Positions 50,052 through 60,710 of a stretch of DNA of 64,000 bases are shown piece after piece. The stretch covers positions 1-64,000 of the forward strand of contig CAZTNA010000011.1 in the NCBI GenBank assembly GCA_964615305.1, written 5' to 3'. The position numbers and the translations under genes are program-made. The stretch's first letter is position 1. Each line of letters begins with the position of its first letter. Under the pieces are notes generated by a model, which did no database searches, had not been told where the DNA came from, and was given only the letters and a program-made list of their open reading frames with translations. The DNA comes from Bog-950 sp964615305 (GTDB taxonomy: Bacteria; Bacteroidota; Bacteroidia; Chitinophagales; LD1).

Positions 50052-53000
50052 TTATTTCTTTTGAAGATTTTCACCTTCCAGCGAAATTGATTTTTCAACC
50101 GGTGGCGGGCCTTGCGGACCAACCGGGTGAATTTCAGGATGAGTTACCGAATTAGCTTTCATAGCCGCAGCGGCTTTTTCCTGTGCACCATCTGACTTTA
50201 ATTTTTCTACAGATTCTTTTGCCAGGCGGGTTACTTCCGCTGCACTGGCTTTTGCCTTAGCTTGTTCAGTTTCCATGCGAGCCATTTCAGCAGCCTTTTC
50301 CGCAGAGCGGTCTTTTTCAGGTGCCTTATCAAAACGTACTTCTGTACCATCCCACCAAATTGGTGTGGCTGAATGTTCTTTATCGTTTTCGTTAAACAAT
50401 ACACCTTTCATATTCTTGTCGAAGTCTTTGCCGGCAATTGAAGCAGGTAACTTAGCTTGCTCAGTTGCATCGGTACGCTTGCCTACCGCAATCCAGCTAA
50501 ACCCTACCTGCGCAGCATTATCGCTGGCTACAGTAAAACCTTCGCGGCTTACATTCTTAATGTAAATATTTGCTGATGCACCTACCGGTGATACAGTAAC
50601 ACGCGGCTTAGCACCCAGCAGTTTAGCATAGCTACTTTCAAAAGGCACAAATACACTTGTTCCTTTTAACGCACCTTCGCCATCAGCGTATACTTTCAAG
50701 TCGGTTGAAGTAAGATTGTAGGCCGGCATGCGCTCTTCGCCAACCGTAACTATATCGGCTGAATAACCACTGGTATACTGATTGCCCAGATTGTAATTAG
50801 CAAACAGTTCACCGCAGCTAACTGTTCCCATCACCTCACCGCGACTCCATGAGCCAATCATACCGCCAAAGAAAGCACCACCTGTACCTTGCAGTTCGTT
50901 GTTCTGTGCAAATCCTCCACCTGAAGCATAACCTGAGCTACCATATACTCCATTAAAACCTGAACCACTGTTTTTATAACCCAAGCTACCCCATGCACTA
51001 GTGCCTGAAACACTTCCTAAAACCCCTCCTGTTCTGTTAAAGTCCCCAAAACTGGCTCCATGAACTCCAAAAGTGTATATATCACCCCAATAGTTGTATC
51101 CAATCATAGCATTATTGGTCGCATAGATTCCGTATCCGGTACCATTATTTTGGTTATCGCGGGTTCTAAATGCCCATATACTACCCTGCCCATCGCCATT
51201 AGCAGTAAGTTGGTTTTGATATGCATACAGCATAGATATAGTTGTTGGACCAGTTCCAATACCGGTATTACCGTTTGCCCAAATCTGGAATACATCTGCA
51301 CCGCCACCATTACCAACACGAACTGTGGAAGTATTGCCCGTAGTTCCATTATCCCAGTTAAATATGTTAGCATAACCGGCATTAGAGTTCAAATGAAGGT
51401 TAGGTGTATGGCGAATAACATTATTAGGGGCGCAGTTACCTTGTATGCAAGGAACAACTCCGGAAATACGGAGGTTATCATTCACTTGTAAATCTCCCCC
51501 AAAGTTACCCCCGTCATTGCTGGTTCCTCCACGCAGTTTCATGTCCGCTTCGGCATACACAGTACCGCCATTGAAATAGGCACCGCCCGGACATATGTAA
51601 TAAGAAGATGCGGTAATGTAAGGGTTAGCTGCATCAAAACGTATATTGCCGGCACTGGTTGAGCCACTGGTAACCTGTAGTGACGAACTATTGTAAAGAG
51701 TCATCAGATTAGCACTCGGTGAATAAATACCCGAACCGGTGGCTTCATTATACAAGCCGTTACCAGCTGCAGTATTTCTAAACCAACCGGTGGTGTATGT
51801 TTCTCTGGCTATTAAGTTTTCGTAGCCACTACCCGGGTTATCGCGTATGGCTATTCTTCCGCTTGACTCAATGGCAATGTTAGATGCTACTACACCGCCC
51901 CAGTGAAAACCTAAGTGCGGAGGGGTGGCTGAACCATTTCCCGTCCAGTTAGATTCGCGAAGTTCTAAAGATGCTGCGGTATATGCCGTAGAAGTAGAAG
52001 AGGATGCTATTTGCCAATCACCAATACCGTTGTTTGGTATCCATGTTCCAGTAGCGTTTAGAAAAGTAGCTATGGCTGCCGCAGTGGCTGTGCGGTGGAA
52101 GTTGTCGCCCGCTTTTACCATTATGCCGGTAACACCGCTTGTTACTGCATTGTCAGTAGTATAGATATAATCGGTACCTATATAACCTGAAGGTACGTGT
52201 AATGAGAACCCTGGGTTAACGGTTCCTATACCTACTCGGCCATTGTCATCAAACCAAACGGATGGTCCGGCATTGTTGCCATTGGCATAATACCGCCAAA
52301 ATGCAAGACCGTTACCATATCCGGCAGTCATATTCCATAAGCGCCAGTCTAATGTGGTGGCCCCTGTTTTGGTGGGGTTTACTAAGGCTAAATTTCCGCC
52401 TTCGGGGGTTGCGCCTTCGGCAATAATAGTTCCGCCTACACTGCGTATGGTGCCTCCTACATCTAATTTATAGCTTGGGTTTGTGTTGTTAATGCCGGTG
52501 TTGCCGTTTGGCAATATTACCATACCAAAATTACCGGTAGCATCTCCTGTTCCGTTAACGCTAAACCAAAGACTGCCATCACCATTGTTGCCAATCATAG
52601 AAGTTTTGTTTGGTGTGGTGGCAAAGAACCTTAGTGACGGATAATCCGTGCTGGTAAGGCGTAGGTTATTTCTCCACCCGCCATACCAGTTTACACTGGT
52701 ATTAACATCAAGTACCGCTCCGGGTCCTGTGGTTCCAATGCCTACATTCCCACTGCCCGAAAAAGAAAGATTCTGTGAGTTGAGGGCAACATCGGTATTG
52801 GTGCTGAGTGTTCCGCCCAATTTAATATCGGGGGTATTGCCTCCGGTGCTGTTAAGTCCGTTGCTGGCGGTAACGGCTGTTACGGTGCCTCCGCTGTTAT
52901 TGTCGGTTGAGTTGATGGTAAACGTATTACCGCTGCGGCTGACCGTAGTGGCTCCTGTGCCTTGTAAGGTGATGGTGCCGCCTCCCGCTCCTCCGGCTTG

Positions 53001-53945
53001 GGTTAGGTTGATGTCGCTAGTGCCGCTACCGGCTAAGGTTTGGGCTTCGTTCGTTACGCTGCCATCCACCTCGGTGCCGGTTACTGTAAAGTTAGGGTAG
53101 GTGCCGCTTACCGAGTTGATGCCTGCGCCTGTTATGCTCACTGTTTGGTCGGGGGCGGTGTTTACTAAGTTAAGGGTGCCTCCTAAAGCTACGTTTCCCC
53201 CACCGCTTAAGCCCGTGCCTGTGTTAATAGTTACGCTGCTGTTTTGCAGGTTGGCATTGGGTAGTTGTGCCCATGCCGGGTTGCCGGATCCGTCTGTTAC
53301 CCACGCCTGGTTGGCGTTTAAGCCCGTAGGGCCGGGTACTATCCCTTTTTGATTAAGGGCATTGGTGGTTACATCTAACACTACATTGCCTCCGCCTATT
53401 ACCTGGTTAGCTCCGTTTACTACTGTAACTGCCGAGCCTGTGCCGGGTACTATATCTTTGGTTACTAAGTTGGCTGCCGATACTTTGTAGTTTTGGTTGG
53501 CTGTAACAAACCACCGTTGGGCCGTTTTGTTATACTGCAGGGTAATGCTCGAATTGCCCGCTATGCTTTCAAAATCTCCGCCCGTTAATGTGGATATAGA
53601 GTTAGCCGGTGTGCCCGATGCGTTGTTTTTTATGGTCATTACCTGGCTGGTGGTGTTTACCAAAGTGAGCATTTGACCATCGGCTCCGCTGGGTGGCACT
53701 AAGCCCAAAATGCTGAATGCGGCAGTAGGGCCCGATATGCGGTAGAAACTGTAGTTGCCGGTAAGGGCTATGTTGTCGTTATTGCCGTTTACCAGCGCAA
53801 GGGCAGCGCCTTCTCTAAGCGAAATGCTGCCGTCTATGTCTAATTTGCTCTTAGGGTCGTTGGTGCCTATACCTACATTGCTTTGCGCTATAAGCGAAGC
53901 TGAAAAAAGGATAGTGGCAGTGGTGGAGAGGAGAAGTTTTTTCAT
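50052..53945 (-). CDS. Large secreted tail-fibre-like protein
   Basis: A 1297-aa protein with a signal peptide (to SLIAQ). Repeated motifs of the type VGIGTNDPKSKLDIDG, VGIGTTGPGAVLDV and TGINNTNPSYKLDVGG are the tail-fibre-like repeats common in Bacteroidota surface proteins. Between them lie Gly/Asn/Ser-rich beta segments. The C-terminal 100 residues form a charged helical stretch (KAAEMARMETEQAKAKASAAEV) and a proline-rich end; no T9SS tail or S74 protease was identified. It is probably a trimeric surface fibre. It is expressed alone, with a hairpin terminator immediately downstream. Confidence 0.8.
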   Translation of the reverse strand: MKKLLLSTTATILFSASLIAQSNVGIGTNDPKSKLDIDGSISLREGAALALVNGNNDNIALTGNYSFYRISGPTAAFSILGLVPPSGADGQMLTLVNTTSQVMTIKNNASGTPANSISTLTGGDFESIAGNSSITLQYNKTAQRWFVTANQNYKVSAANLVTKDIVPGTGSAVTVVNGANQVIGGGNVVLDVTTNALNQKGIVPGPTGLNANQAWVTDGSGNPAWAQLPNANLQNSSVTINTGTGLSGGGNVALGGTLNLVNTAPDQTVSITGAGINSVSGTYPNFTVTGTEVDGSVTNEAQTLAGSGTSDINLTQAGGAGGGTITLQGTGATTVSRSGNTFTINSTDNNSGGTVTAVTASNGLNSTGGNTPDIKLGGTLSTNTDVALNSQNLSFSGSGNVGIGTTGPGAVLDVNTSVNWYGGWRNNLRLTSTDYPSLRFFATTPNKTSMIGNNGDGSLWFSVNGTGDATGNFGMVILPNGNTGINNTNPSYKLDVGGTIRSVGGTIIAEGATPEGGNLALVNPTKTGATTLDWRLWNMTAGYGNGLAFWRYYANGNNAGPSVWFDDNGRVGIGTVNPGFSLHVPSGYIGTDYIYTTDNAVTSGVTGIMVKAGDNFHRTATAAAIATFLNATGTWIPNNGIGDWQIASSSTSTAYTAASLELRESNWTGNGSATPPHLGFHWGGVVASNIAIESSGRIAIRDNPGSGYENLIARETYTTGWFRNTAAGNGLYNEATGSGIYSPSANLMTLYNSSSLQVTSGSTSAGNIRFDAANPYITASSYYICPGGAYFNGGTVYAEADMKLRGGTSNDGGNFGGDLQVNDNLRISGVVPCIQGNCAPNNVIRHTPNLHLNSNAGYANIFNWDNGTTGNTSTVRVGNGGGADVFQIWANGNTGIGTGPTTISMLYAYQNQLTANGDGQGSIWAFRTRDNQNNGTGYGIYATNNAMIGYNYWGDIYTFGVHGASFGDFNRTGGVLGSVSGTSAWGSLGYKNSGSGFNGVYGSSGYASGGGFAQNNELQGTGGAFFGGMIGSWSRGEVMGTVSCGELFANYNLGNQYTSGYSADIVTVGEERMPAYNLTSTDLKVYADGEGALKGTSVFVPFESSYAKLLGAKPRVTVSPVGASANIYIKNVSREGFTVASDNAAQVGFSWIAVGKRTDATEQAKLPASIAGKDFDKNMKGVLFNENDKEHSATPIWWDGTEVRFDKAPEKDRSAEKAAEMARMETEQAKAKASAAEVTRLAKESVEKLKSDGAQEKAAAAMKANSVTHPEIHPVGPQGPPPVEKSISLEGENLQKK

Positions 53946-54381
53946 GCGTTACAGATATTTGGGGGACAATGATACAAAGATTGAACCAAGCAGCAATTAT
54001 GGTTTCGCTCTCCTCGTAACTTACACAACAAGGCAGTAAGCCGATGCCTGAAAACGTGCAGCAAATAGTACGGGTGGTGTATTTTAATTAGACGGTTGCA
54101 CTTTTTAAAGCAGAAGTTGTATGGTTATAGAAGCGTTGGGATTCTTTTTTTGTGTTGTAGTCTTTGAGGTTGCTGAAAAAAAATGAAATAAGGATATGGG
54201 TATGCCTTCGTTAATCGTTTCCAAACATTAATCCCGAATAGCGAATGAAGAAGATAATACTCGATGAACGAACCCGAAACTTCATACATAACCATAGAAT
54301 GCCTTCTATACAACCATTTACCGCCAATCCTCGTTTATATTCAGCGACTTTTGTTTTTTGAGTTACATTCGCTGCCCGTTT
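53946..54381. other. Gap with no gene seen
   Basis: About 435 bp between the divergent tail-fibre-like and PKD-domain genes, presumably holding both promoters. I found no exact TAnnTTTG box; CGACTTTTG before 54360 is a near match. No hairpin or open frame is convincing. Confidence 0.3.
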
Positions 54382-57300
54382 ATGAAAACGCGACTAACAA
54401 AGTATTTTTTTCTTTTAGTGCTTCTGATATATGGTGCCGAAGCTAACGCATCGCACATAGTAGGGGGCGAACTGTACTACGACTGCCTGGGCGGCAACCA
54501 GTACCGCATAACGCTTAAACTATACCGCGATTGTTACTGCACCAACTGCGCTGCTTTTGGTGACCCCGAATACCTCACTATTTTTAACGGCAACGGGGGG
54601 TTGTACACGCAACCCGGCATGTCGTTTCCGGGGGCGGTGCAGCTCACGTCAAGCGTTGCTAACCCCTGCCTGATAGAGCCCGATATTTGTGTAGAGCGCG
54701 CTGTTTATACTGCCACGGTTACGCTGCCTACTTCTTTTAGCGGTTACAACATTGTGTACCAGCGCTGCTGCCGTAATAATGGCACGGCCAATGTACTGGT
54801 TGACCAGGGCGCTACCTATCAGGTGCATATACCCGGTAGTGGCGATGCCAACTGTAACAGCAGCCCGCGATTCAATAATTTTCCTCCGCTGTTTTTGTGC
54901 AACAATGCCCCTTTTGTGTTTGACCACTCTGCCAGTGACCCCAATGGCGACCAGTTAGTGTACAGCCTGTGCGACCCTTACGATGGTGCTACCGCCACCT
55001 GCCCCGACCCCTCGCCCGCTGCCGCAGGTATAGGTTGCTCTACTTCGCCACCACCGCCCCCTTACAATGCCCTGCAATACAATTTTCCTTACAGCGCCTC
55101 TAACTTTTTAAATAACCCAAGCAGCGTTAACAACCTAAAGATAGATGCCAACACGGGTGTATTAACCGGCACTCCCAACAACATAGGTATGTTTGTGGTG
55201 GCGGTATGCGTAAGCGAATACCGCAACGGTGTTTTTTTAGGGCAAATGCGAAGAGACTTTCAATTCAATGTTGCGCCTTGTAATATACCTGTGGCGGGCA
55301 TACCCAGCACCAATATTAATCCGCAAACAGGCGTAGGTACTTATTTGCTTACCTGCAAAAATTATACGGTAAACTTTACCAATACCAGTTACAATCCGCC
55401 ACCTTCTTCGTTTCCTATTGCCTGGCATTGGGATTTTGGGGTAGCTGGTGCAAGCAACGACACCTCCAACGTATATGAACCCACCTTTACATACCCTGAC
55501 ACAGGAGCGTATCTGGTAACACTCATAGCCAATAAAGATGCCGGTGGCGGCACCACCTGTATAGATACTACGTATGCTTATGTTTACATCTACCCTACTT
55601 TTGAAACAGATTTTGCAACAGCCGATGTTTGCGAAAATATAGCGGCTCAATTTACCGATCAAACCAATTCTACCCTCGACCCTTCGAATATGTGGCAGTG
55701 GAACTTTGGTGACGGCAATACTTCTACATCTCAAAATCCCACGCATCAGTATTCCGCACCCGGCACATACACCGTTGCTTTAATTGGCGGAAATGATTTG
55801 GGTTGCCGCGATACTGCCGTAAAAACCGTAACCATTTTCGATACCCCTACGGCCGATTTCAGCTTTGGCAATATTTGCTTAAACGAAAATTTCGGGTTTA
55901 CCAATAACAGCACGGGCGATATACTTACCTATCACTGGAACTTAGGCGATGGCAACAATAGCACGCAGCAAACACCCTCGCATACCTACACCAGCACCGG
56001 CAGTTTTGACGTTACTCTTGTGCTCAACTCGCCCAACAACTGTGCTGATACAGTAACCAAAAGTGTAACCGTTCACCCTGTTCCCCTGGTTGCCAATAAC
56101 GACACGGCCATTTGTCCGGGCAATTCGGTGCAGCTGTATGCCAGCGGAGGTACCATCTACACCTGGAGCCCCGGCAACTATCTTAGCGACTCTACCATAG
56201 CCAATCCGATTTCAACACCTGTTGCTCCCAATGCTGTTACTTACAATGTTACTGCCACCAATCAGTTTAATTGCAGCGCTACCGATGTGGTTACTATTTC
56301 GTTTTTACCACCGCCCGCCATGTTTGTAAGCCCAGATACCTCGGTGTGTTTGAACGGTGCAAATTTTCGCGACAGTGTTCAACTAACCGCTTTAGGTGTA
56401 GCAAATTATTTATGGTCGCCTTCTTCTACTTTAAATGCCAACAATGTTTCAAACCCGGTGGCAAGGCCTGTAGCTAACACTACTTACACCGTTACGGGAA
56501 CCGATGTAAACGGATGCCGTGCCGTTGATTCCGTAACTGTTTTTGTGCTTGACCCTAACCTGAACATTGTGTTAGATGATTTCAAAAACGTTTGCCTGAA
56601 CGACACCACGTATGTAAACGTTATTAATCAGGGGGCTTCGAATTATACATGGTCACCGCTGCAATATTTACTGAACCCTAACACTTACAGCCCGGGTTTT
56701 TACCCACCTGTAAATACTACCTACACACTCACCGTTTCTAATTACTGTTATTCGAAGTCTGACTCGGTGCAAATTATCGTGTTGCCATTACCGGTGCTTT
56801 CGTTTACTCATCTCGACTCGATTTGCTATGGCGATTCGCTGCAAATTGGGGTAAGCGGTGCTTTAACCTATGTGTGGGATTCCGACCCCACTCTTTCTGT
56901 TTTAAATATTCCGAACCCTTATGCTTCACCTCTTACATCGCAGTATTACTACGCCACCGGCACAGATGTAAATGGATGCAAGGGCTACGATTCTACTTTT
57001 GTAAATGTGATTGCCCTGCCTTATGTAAATGCCGGAAACGACACATTGATTTGGCGCGACACTCCGGCTTTTTTAGACGGCAGCACCAATGCAGATATTT
57101 ACTACTGGGCCCCCGCCACCTACCTGACTGACTACCGTCTGTTGCAAAACACAGCTGTAATACCCAAAACTCAAGCGTATGTTTTGTTGGCACAAAATGA
57201 TTTTGGCTGCATTAACCGTGATACCATTTTAATAACCGTTGAGCCTATAACTTTGGTTATGTTACCCACCGCTTTTTCGCCCAATGGCGATGGAGTAAAT

Positions 57301-57528
57301 GATGTATTTCGGATTGTGCGCCACCTCAACATTTATTCTTTAAAAGAGTTTTCGGTTTACAACCGATGGGGCGAAAAAATATTTGCCACTACCAACCTGA
57401 ACGAAGGTTGGGACGGCACCTACAAAGGCAAAGAGCAAGAGATAAGCACCTACGTTTGGCAAGTGGTGGCCGTAAGCAAAGACAACGAAGAGATAGTGCG
57501 CAAAGGCAATGTAACTTTAGTGCGGTAG
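54382..57528 (+). CDS. PKD-domain adhesin with gliding-type C-terminus
   Basis: Starting at ATG 54382 gives 1048 aa; the upstream TTG would add eight poor residues. A signal peptide precedes an N-terminal Cys-rich domain (SHIVGGELYYDC, RITLKLYRDC). At least two PKD domains follow (WQWNFGDGNTSTSQNPTHQY and YHWNLGDGNNST), then several Ig-like repeats (TYTVTGTDVNGC type). The C-terminus (PTAFSPNGDGVNDVF... NRWGEKIF... GWDGTYKGK... NVTLVR) is the CHU_C/gliding-motility-associated domain, a T9SS sorting signal. This is a cell-surface adhesin, likely paired with the gene that follows. Confidence 0.9.
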   Translation: MKTRLTKYFFLLVLLIYGAEANASHIVGGELYYDCLGGNQYRITLKLYRDCYCTNCAAFGDPEYLTIFNGNGGLYTQPGMSFPGAVQLTSSVANPCLIEPDICVERAVYTATVTLPTSFSGYNIVYQRCCRNNGTANVLVDQGATYQVHIPGSGDANCNSSPRFNNFPPLFLCNNAPFVFDHSASDPNGDQLVYSLCDPYDGATATCPDPSPAAAGIGCSTSPPPPPYNALQYNFPYSASNFLNNPSSVNNLKIDANTGVLTGTPNNIGMFVVAVCVSEYRNGVFLGQMRRDFQFNVAPCNIPVAGIPSTNINPQTGVGTYLLTCKNYTVNFTNTSYNPPPSSFPIAWHWDFGVAGASNDTSNVYEPTFTYPDTGAYLVTLIANKDAGGGTTCIDTTYAYVYIYPTFETDFATADVCENIAAQFTDQTNSTLDPSNMWQWNFGDGNTSTSQNPTHQYSAPGTYTVALIGGNDLGCRDTAVKTVTIFDTPTADFSFGNICLNENFGFTNNSTGDILTYHWNLGDGNNSTQQTPSHTYTSTGSFDVTLVLNSPNNCADTVTKSVTVHPVPLVANNDTAICPGNSVQLYASGGTIYTWSPGNYLSDSTIANPISTPVAPNAVTYNVTATNQFNCSATDVVTISFLPPPAMFVSPDTSVCLNGANFRDSVQLTALGVANYLWSPSSTLNANNVSNPVARPVANTTYTVTGTDVNGCRAVDSVTVFVLDPNLNIVLDDFKNVCLNDTTYVNVINQGASNYTWSPLQYLLNPNTYSPGFYPPVNTTYTLTVSNYCYSKSDSVQIIVLPLPVLSFTHLDSICYGDSLQIGVSGALTYVWDSDPTLSVLNIPNPYASPLTSQYYYATGTDVNGCKGYDSTFVNVIALPYVNAGNDTLIWRDTPAFLDGSTNADIYYWAPATYLTDYRLLQNTAVIPKTQAYVLLAQNDFGCINRDTILITVEPITLVMLPTAFSPNGDGVNDVFRIVRHLNIYSLKEFSVYNRWGEKIFATTNLNEGWDGTYKGKEQEISTYVWQVVAVSKDNEEIVRKGNVTLVR

Positions 57529-57607
57529 GCCATTTTGTTTAACCGGCAAACAACTTGTGGTAAACAGTATTTCATTTACCTGTCGTTTATCAATTGTTAG
57601 TAATTTT

Positions 57608-57615
57608 TACTTTTG
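57608..57615 (+). promoter_or_regulatory. Possible -7 box (TAnnTTTG)
   Basis: TACTTTTG lies 19 bp before ATG 57635 and fits the Bacteroidota -7 consensus. The nearest TTG for a -33 box (57594-57596) is too close, so the promoter is incomplete on inspection. Confidence 0.35.
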
Positions 57616-57634
57616 AATACAAACCTATTTTGTA

Positions 57635-60610
57635 ATGAATAATTTTTGCTACCGGCTGTTAGTACTCCTTACAGCAGCACTGTTTTCTACTTCTGTATTT
57701 TCGCAAACTTTTAATGATGGTCCTGTGCAGCTACAGGTTCGCCTGCGCGATTATCAATACACCAATCAAACCCTTTCTGATTTTACGTTAAGCGTAGGTA
57801 ACTTCGGCCTGCCCGGCTCACTCAGCAGCGATGAAGTTACGCTGCGGGTTTGGGCACGCGATAATGCCGATGTAGATGGTATAGCGTGGGGGCCGCTGGG
57901 CGGCACACCTCACAATGCAACTTTTGCTGCTGCCGGTGTTTCGCCCGATTTTAATGATGTTATATACAACTATACTTTCCCCGGTGCTACCGTGCCGCAG
58001 TTTTTTGATGTTCGCTTAGATGCGTTTGAAAACGATATACCCGATGATTTTACACCGGTGAGTGGCTTAACACCGTGCGGCTCATCAGGCAGCAGTACCG
58101 GTTTCGATGGCAGCATGTGTTGCGTTAACCTGTTTGGTTGTTTGTTTTCGGAAGCCGATGATATACGCTGCGATGCACAGCCGTTTGTTACCAATCTAAA
58201 TTACCGCTTAGGTCCGCCATGCAGTTGGTACGACCACGGCTTTATAAACAATACCACTGCTTGTTCAGATAATTACTACCGGCCACATATTGAATCTTAT
58301 TGGCGATACACAGGAGGCACATCGTGCGCTACAGCTATTAATTTAGGCACCCTTACCACTGGCAATACTTTTACGCATTTCAACAGCAACGAGTGCTCGT
58401 CAAATAACTACTCTGCTTCACCGGGCAATGACGTGTACTATAAATTTACAGTCAACGGTCCCATAGGTATTACCGCTTCGCTTTGCGGTGTAAGCGGTGC
58501 GCAGTTCGACAGCTACCTGTATTTGTTGAACTCTGCCTGCACACCAATAGCCAGCAATGATGATGGTTGCGGCAATCAGTCAACCATTGCCTATTCAATT
58601 TGCGCTGCGGGTGATTATTACTTAGTGGTAGATGCAAAAACCGCAGGTGATGTAGGAACCTTTACACTCACCCTGCAAGACAATCCGAATTTCGTTTATG
58701 CCGTTACTCTTGCTAAAACCGATGTGTCGTGTTTTGGTGGCAGTAACGGAACGCTCAAAGCAAATGTAACCGGTGGTGTGGCGCCATATACTTACACATG
58801 GAATCCGGCAGCCGGAAACGTTGATTCGCTATCGGGGTTAACAGGTGGCTCATACAACCTTACTGTGTCAGACGGTAACAGTTGCAACGTAACCGCTTCT
58901 GCTACTATCAGCGTGCCGCCTCAAATTGGCGCTTCGGCTACCGCTACACCTGTAACATGCGGTGGTGCCTGCGATGGCACAGCCACAGTAACTGCCAATG
59001 GTGGCAGCACACCTTATTCGTACTCATGGAACTCAATACCTCCACAACAGTTACAAACTGCTACCGTGCTTTGCGTGGGCAACTACATAGTTACAGTTAC
59101 CGACAATGAGGGCTGCACGGTAACTGCCGGTGCTACAGTAAACAACACTACCACTATAGTAATAACCACTGATAGTGTAGCTGATGTGCAATGTTTTGGC
59201 GCTGCCAATGGCGATATTTCTATTACTACTTCGGGCGGGCAAACGCCTTATAATTTTATCTGGAGCAACGGGCCTGCTACTGAAGACAACCCGAACTTAG
59301 GTCCCGGTACCTATACTATTACTATTACCGATAACAGTGGTTGTTTTGAAACCGAAACGTACACCATCACCGAACCTGCGTTGCTTACTTCATCAGTTAG
59401 TTTCAGTTTCAATCCGCGTTGCAATGCAGGGCAGGATGGAATAGTAAACATTACTGTTGGCGGAGGTGTTCAACCTTACGGCTATAGTTGGTCCCCTACT
59501 TCAGCAACCACTCAAAACCTGAACAATGTTGGCGCAGGCACGCATACCGTTACTGTTACCGATGCTAACGGATGCACTGTTACTTCTTCCTCTACACTTA
59601 CAGAACCAACTCCGTTTACTGTTTCGCTTAGCACTACCAATCTGCAATGCTATGGCGGCAGCGATGGCACTGCCTCTGTAAATGTGAGCGGACAAACTTC
59701 GCCTTACACTTATTTCTGGAGCAACTTTGCAACTACTTCAAGTGTAATAGGTTTAGATGGTGGTCCTTTTTCAGTTGTAATTGAAGATGTAAACGGCTGC
59801 GACACCATTGTAGTGAGCACTATTACCGAGCCGGGCGAAATAGATATTCAACTTACACCTAACGAACCTTTGTGTGCGGATAGCGGTAACGGTTCTATTA
59901 CTACCGTAGTAATTGGCGGCACTGCTCCGTTTGCATATAGCTGGACAGGCAGCAACGGGTTTACTTCTACCCAACAAAATCCACAGGTTGCTTCGGGTTC
60001 TTACAACGTAACAGTTACCGACTTAAACAACTGCACTGCTGATGCATCGGTTGGAGTTAACGCTCCTTCTGCATTTACAGTTACAGTTATCGGCATTGAC
60101 CCTAATTGCATTGGCGATAGCACAGGTGCTGTGGCTGCCAGCACGAGTGGTGGTTCTTCGCCTTATACTTATACATGGAGTACTTCACCAACCGATATCG
60201 ATGCCTTTGTTGAACATCTTCCTCGCGGAGCTTACAGCGTAACAGTTACTGATGTAAACGGCTGCCAGAGTATTGGTCAGGCAAGCATTGCTGACCCTAG
60301 TGTTGACCCACAAAGTTGCCGCCCTGATAAATTTGTGGTGTTGATTCCAACAGCTTTTTCACCTAACGGTGATAACGTGAACGACCGCCTGGTGGCTATT
60401 ATGCGCAACGTTCAGAAATTGGAGCTTCATGTTTACAATCGCTGGGGCGAGCAGGTTTATCAAAACAACAACATGCTACCTGGAGATGGATGGGATGGAA
60501 CCTTTAAAGGTAAAGAGCAGCCCGTTGGCACCTATGTTTACGCTTATCACGTTACCTATGTAAATGGTGTAATAGCTGATGAGAAAGGCAGTGCTACTTT
60601 AGTTCGGTAG
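57635..60610 (+). CDS. SprB-repeat adhesin with gliding-type C-terminus
   Basis: A 991-aa protein with a signal peptide (…STSVFSQ). The N-terminal 220 residues are beta-rich, followed by a pre-peptidase-like domain (YYKFTVNGPIGITASLCG, SYLYLLNSACTPIASNDDGC) and seven SprB repeats (DVSCFGGSNGTLKANVTGG type, about 75-80 aa each). It ends in a CHU_C sorting domain (PTAFSPNGDNVNDRL... NRWGEQVYQ... ATLVR). The same gliding-type end as the gene upstream suggests both are T9SS surface adhesins made together, 106 bp apart on the same strand. Confidence 0.9.
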   Translation: MNNFCYRLLVLLTAALFSTSVFSQTFNDGPVQLQVRLRDYQYTNQTLSDFTLSVGNFGLPGSLSSDEVTLRVWARDNADVDGIAWGPLGGTPHNATFAAAGVSPDFNDVIYNYTFPGATVPQFFDVRLDAFENDIPDDFTPVSGLTPCGSSGSSTGFDGSMCCVNLFGCLFSEADDIRCDAQPFVTNLNYRLGPPCSWYDHGFINNTTACSDNYYRPHIESYWRYTGGTSCATAINLGTLTTGNTFTHFNSNECSSNNYSASPGNDVYYKFTVNGPIGITASLCGVSGAQFDSYLYLLNSACTPIASNDDGCGNQSTIAYSICAAGDYYLVVDAKTAGDVGTFTLTLQDNPNFVYAVTLAKTDVSCFGGSNGTLKANVTGGVAPYTYTWNPAAGNVDSLSGLTGGSYNLTVSDGNSCNVTASATISVPPQIGASATATPVTCGGACDGTATVTANGGSTPYSYSWNSIPPQQLQTATVLCVGNYIVTVTDNEGCTVTAGATVNNTTTIVITTDSVADVQCFGAANGDISITTSGGQTPYNFIWSNGPATEDNPNLGPGTYTITITDNSGCFETETYTITEPALLTSSVSFSFNPRCNAGQDGIVNITVGGGVQPYGYSWSPTSATTQNLNNVGAGTHTVTVTDANGCTVTSSSTLTEPTPFTVSLSTTNLQCYGGSDGTASVNVSGQTSPYTYFWSNFATTSSVIGLDGGPFSVVIEDVNGCDTIVVSTITEPGEIDIQLTPNEPLCADSGNGSITTVVIGGTAPFAYSWTGSNGFTSTQQNPQVASGSYNVTVTDLNNCTADASVGVNAPSAFTVTVIGIDPNCIGDSTGAVAASTSGGSSPYTYTWSTSPTDIDAFVEHLPRGAYSVTVTDVNGCQSIGQASIADPSVDPQSCRPDKFVVLIPTAFSPNGDNVNDRLVAIMRNVQKLELHVYNRWGEQVYQNNNMLPGDGWDGTFKGKEQPVGTYVYAYHVTYVNGVIADEKGSATLVR

Positions 60611-60632
60611 TTAAAGCATCGGAAAACTTCTG

Positions 60633-60666
60633 AAAATCCTCTGCAAACAGGCAGGGGATTTTCTTT
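60633..60666 (+). terminator. Rho-independent terminator
   Basis: AAAATCCTCTGC (60633-60644) pairs with GCAGGGGATTTT (60651-60662), with one G-T wobble, around AAACAG, and is followed by CTTT. It ends the adhesin transcription unit just before the MFS gene. Confidence 0.85.
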
Positions 60667-60710
60667 GCGGTAGATAGGTATTGCATGATTTTTATTTTCG
60701 CTATGCACTT

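Noticed and set aside
51060..53352. Long plus-strand frames inside the tail-fibre-like gene
   Set aside because: They lie entirely within a well-supported minus-strand gene and show no domain or start signal.
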